Of a stretch of 7,850 bases of DNA, positions 6,302-7,850 are shown in pieces (within the stretch, counting starts at the first letter, position 1; each line of letters starts with the position of its first letter). This stretch comes from Bacillota bacterium (GTDB taxonomy: Bacteria; Bacillota; Clostridia; Oscillospirales; Ruminococcaceae). The stretch is from contig JAEWNU010000093.1 in assembly GCA_023456995.1 (NCBI GenBank), forward strand, positions 1 through 7,850. The letters run 5' to 3'. The notes below the pieces were generated by a model. That model worked only from the letters and a program-made list of their open reading frames with translations, did no database searches and had not been told where the DNA came from. Both the position numbers and the translations under genes were made by a program.

Positions 6302-6335
6302 CGTGCTATCGCAATTATTGTTATAGCATAGCACG
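6302..6335. repeat. Inverted repeat in the divergent intergenic region
   Basis: CGTGCTAT (6302-6309) and ATAGCACG (6328-6335) form a perfect 8-bp inverted repeat around 18 bases. A second ATAGC at 6323-6327 gives an alternative pairing. It lies between the divergently transcribed amidohydrolase and AAA+ ATPase and has no T-run immediately beside it. It is more like an operator or cruciform site than a terminator. Confidence 0.5.
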
Positions 6336-6366
6336 ATGCCGTACAAAAGAAAATATTAAAAACTAC

Positions 6367-6395
6367 TTTACAGTAAAATACATCTAAGATAAAAT
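6367..6395 (+). promoter_or_regulatory. Strong sigma-A type promoter for the AAA+ ATPase
   Basis: TTTACA (6367-6372) and TAAAAT (6390-6395) are exactly 17 bases apart, and each matches the consensus at five of six positions. Transcription would start near 6402, giving a leader of about 25 bases that contains the ribosome-binding site AAGGA (6413-6417). Confidence 0.75.
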
Positions 6396-6426
6396 AGTAA
6401 CATTATTCAAAAAAGGATTGTTCTTC

Positions 6427-7608
6427 ATGTCAAAATATTATTCTCTAAGTGTTCGTTTACATGGGATGGTCATATTCCGCAAACTATTAAAAGATGCGGT
6501 ACTTAGTAACTTGATGCGGCTGATGGAATCCGATGGGAACGCGGTTATTTCATATTATGCGCTGTTTATAGAGGCTCTTTATGAAAAAGGAGAGAACCTA
6601 TCGGACTACCTGCTAAACTTGGTATTGCAGGATGAAAACCTTTATATGCTACGCGCCGTCGGGCAACAGCCGATTTCTCCGTTGCTAGAAGAGTGCCTTG
6701 AGCAGGAACTTTTGCTTCTGGAAGAGATTAGCTGCCTTTCGCCACAGACTCTGCGCGAGGCATTGGAATATGATGGCTTTTTGCCCGCCTATTACTGTAC
6801 GCACCACGATTTTAAGGCGGGTTATGCCGAGCGTGTCGCACAGATAAATCGCTATGGCTATGGAATCTTTTCGGAAAACCGGGCTTTTGTTCTCGAAAAT
6901 CAAACGCTGGTGCCCGTTCGTCACCCCGACCCCATTTCGCTTGACCGCCTGCCAGGCTATCAGCGTGAGCGCCAGCTGGTGGTAAACAACACGCTGGCGC
7001 TTATCGAGGGTCGTCCAGCTGCCAACGTGTTGCTTTATGGCGACAGCGGTACAGGAAAGTCTTCAACTGTTAAGGCGATCGTTAATCAATATGCACACCG
7101 TGGGCTCAGACTGATAGAGCTTAAAAAGAACCAGCTCACCGAGATACCTGCGCTGCTCGACCGCCTTTCTACCAACCCGCTGCGGTTTATTCTGTTCATT
7201 GACGATCTGTCATTTACAAGGGATGATGACAATTTTGCGGCATTAAAAGCAATTTTAGAGGGTTCAGTTTCCTATAAAAATGATAATGTGGCGGTTTACG
7301 CCACTAGTAATCGTCGTCATTTGGTTAAGGAGTGTTTCTCCGACCGCGAGGGCGATGAAATTCATTTTGGTGATACCATTGCTGAATTAACCTCACTTTC
7401 TGACAGGTTCGGGCTTACGGTCACTTTTGAAAGACCGGGCAAACAACAATACATTGACATTGTACTGTGCCTAGCACAAATTAATGGCATCATTTTGCCA
7501 GAAGAAACACTCATTGCAAGCGCGGAGGCTTATGCCCTGCGCCGAGCAGGACGATCTCCGCGCGTGGCCAAGCAGTTTATAGAGTCACTTTTAGCCGCCC
7601 GAGCGTAA
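6427..7608 (+). CDS. DUF815-family AAA+ ATPase
   Basis: A 393-residue cytoplasmic protein. Residues about 1-190 form an N-terminal helical region without a motif I recognise. The AAA+ core follows, with Walker A GDSGTGKSS (205-213), Walker B ILFIDD (255-260), sensor-1 region YATSNRRH (291-298) and a late GRSPR (375-379) where sensor-2 arginines usually lie. SLDRLPGYQRERQLVVNNT (about 171-189) followed by LLYGDSGTGKSS, and the DD-to-LKAILEGS spacing, are typical of the DUF815 group of bacterial ATPases, which have no settled role. The start is ATG at 6427, nine bases after AAGGA; a TTG at 6418 abuts that site and is rejected. The stop is TAA at 7606-7608. It appears monocistronic, with its own strong promoter and a long hairpin after the stop. 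No partner gene is visible in the window. Confidence 0.9.
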   Translation: MSKYYSLSVRLHGMVIFRKLLKDAVLSNLMRLMESDGNAVISYYALFIEALYEKGENLSDYLLNLVLQDENLYMLRAVGQQPISPLLEECLEQELLLLEEISCLSPQTLREALEYDGFLPAYYCTHHDFKAGYAERVAQINRYGYGIFSENRAFVLENQTLVPVRHPDPISLDRLPGYQRERQLVVNNTLALIEGRPAANVLLYGDSGTGKSSTVKAIVNQYAHRGLRLIELKKNQLTEIPALLDRLSTNPLRFILFIDDLSFTRDDDNFAALKAILEGSVSYKNDNVAVYATSNRRHLVKECFSDREGDEIHFGDTIAELTSLSDRFGLTVTFERPGKQQYIDIVLCLAQINGIILPEETLIASAEAYALRRAGRSPRVAKQFIESLLAARA

Positions 7609-7624
7609 GTTTGATTTTATAAGT

Positions 7625-7668
7625 CGGGCTTAGCAAAACGCGCTATTCGGCGCTTTTTGCTAAGCCCG
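7625..7668 (+). terminator. Long perfect hairpin after the AAA+ ATPase, probable terminator
   Basis: CGGGCTTAGCAAAA (7625-7638) pairs perfectly with TTTTGCTAAGCCCG (7655-7668). After one C/T mismatch, GCGC (7640-7643) pairs with GCGC (7650-7653), leaving the loop TATTCG, for 18 pairs in all. It lies 16 bases after the stop codon. Neither strand has a U-tract immediately after the stem (the plus side continues GTGTTAATG), so it may act as an mRNA 3'-end stabiliser or a non-canonical terminator. Confidence 0.5.
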
Positions 7669-7763
7669 GTGTTAATGTTAAGCAGGTTAAATGATTTGAA
7701 AATATGATAGCCCAAAAGGCTTTAAAACGCTAAGTTTACCAAAAAATTACATATAGAAAAATA

Positions 7764-7791
7764 TTCTGACACAAATTGCGCTCATTATAAA
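7764..7791 (+). promoter_or_regulatory. Weak candidate promoter pointing out of the window
   Basis: TATAAA (7786-7791) is preceded after 16 bases by TTCTGA (7764-7769), a three-of-six -35; CTGACA (7766-7771) is a better match but too close. If real, a transcript would begin near 7798 and leave the window as an untranslated leader. Nothing else in 7671-7850 is recognisable: there is no long reading frame on either strand and no RNA motif I can name. Confidence 0.2.
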
Positions 7792-7850
7792 ACCAGTAAG
7801 ATCAGCTGTTACTGAGGCTGAAACCGTGTGGCGAATGCGGCGAATAGAAG

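Noticed and set aside
6146..6346. Minus-strand 66-codon frame reaching into the amidohydrolase leader
   Set aside because: It overlaps the start of the amidohydrolase in another frame, covers the intergenic repeats and has no ribosome-binding site.
7805..7850. Possible start of a riboswitch leader (GTTACTGAGGCTG recalls the M-box beginning)
   Set aside because: The resemblance is to a few bases only, the next conserved blocks are not present, and the window ends before it could be tested.
1..7850. CRISPR array, insertion sequence, tRNA, rRNA or attachment site
   Set aside because: No regularly spaced repeats, transposase motifs, terminal inverted repeats or tRNA cloverleaf were found on reading both strands.

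Overview
The window looks like the chromosome of a low-to-mid GC Gram-positive anaerobe of the Clostridia (Firmicutes). The evidence is AGGAGG/GGAGG ribosome-binding sites, AT-rich intergenic regions with sigma-A type promoters, a classical lysine (L-box) riboswitch with an intrinsic terminator, a DUF815-type AAA+ ATPase, and a relative of the clostridial tandem P-loop family PRK06851. Species cannot be told from the sequence. No mobile element, CRISPR array, tRNA or rRNA is visible.

Layout. (1) 3-980 (+): the 3' nine-tenths of leuB, cut by the window edge. (2) 1069-2037 (+): an NAD(P)-dependent D-2-hydroxyacid dehydrogenase, separated from leuB by a G/C-rich hairpin. (3) A bidirectional terminator at 2097-2129 separates it from the convergent minus-strand block. 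(4) 2193-3713 (-): an NhaC-superfamily transporter. Its 421-base leader region (3714-4134) holds a promoter, a complete lysine aptamer and a transcription terminator, so it is best read as a lysine transporter of the LysW type rather than a generic Na+/H+ antiporter. (5) 4135-5187 (-): a PRK06851-like protein in which both expected Walker A motifs are destroyed. (6) 5320-6186 (-): a TIM-barrel amidohydrolase (Amidohydro_2). (7) A divergent intergenic region, 6187-6426, with a strong plus-strand promoter, a perfect inverted repeat and a tandem 10-bp repeat. (8) 6427-7608 (+): a DUF815 AAA+ ATPase, followed by a long hairpin and about 180 bases with no recognisable gene.

How the parts work together. 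The clearest regulated unit is the lysine riboswitch plus transporter. The kissing loop, the conserved core blocks, the terminator and a mutually exclusive antiterminator pairing can all be traced by eye. They predict an OFF switch: high lysine terminates transcription and low lysine expresses the importer. leuB belongs to leucine biosynthesis; the adjacent hydroxyacid dehydrogenase could be co-transcribed only by read-through of the hairpin. The amidohydrolase and the P-loop-less protein run in the same direction 132 bases apart, but each has its own ribosome-binding site and the second has its own promoter candidate, so an operon is possible but not shown. No new multi-gene system is evident. 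The most unusual items are the doubly degenerate P-loop protein and the fully readable lysine-switch/transporter pair.
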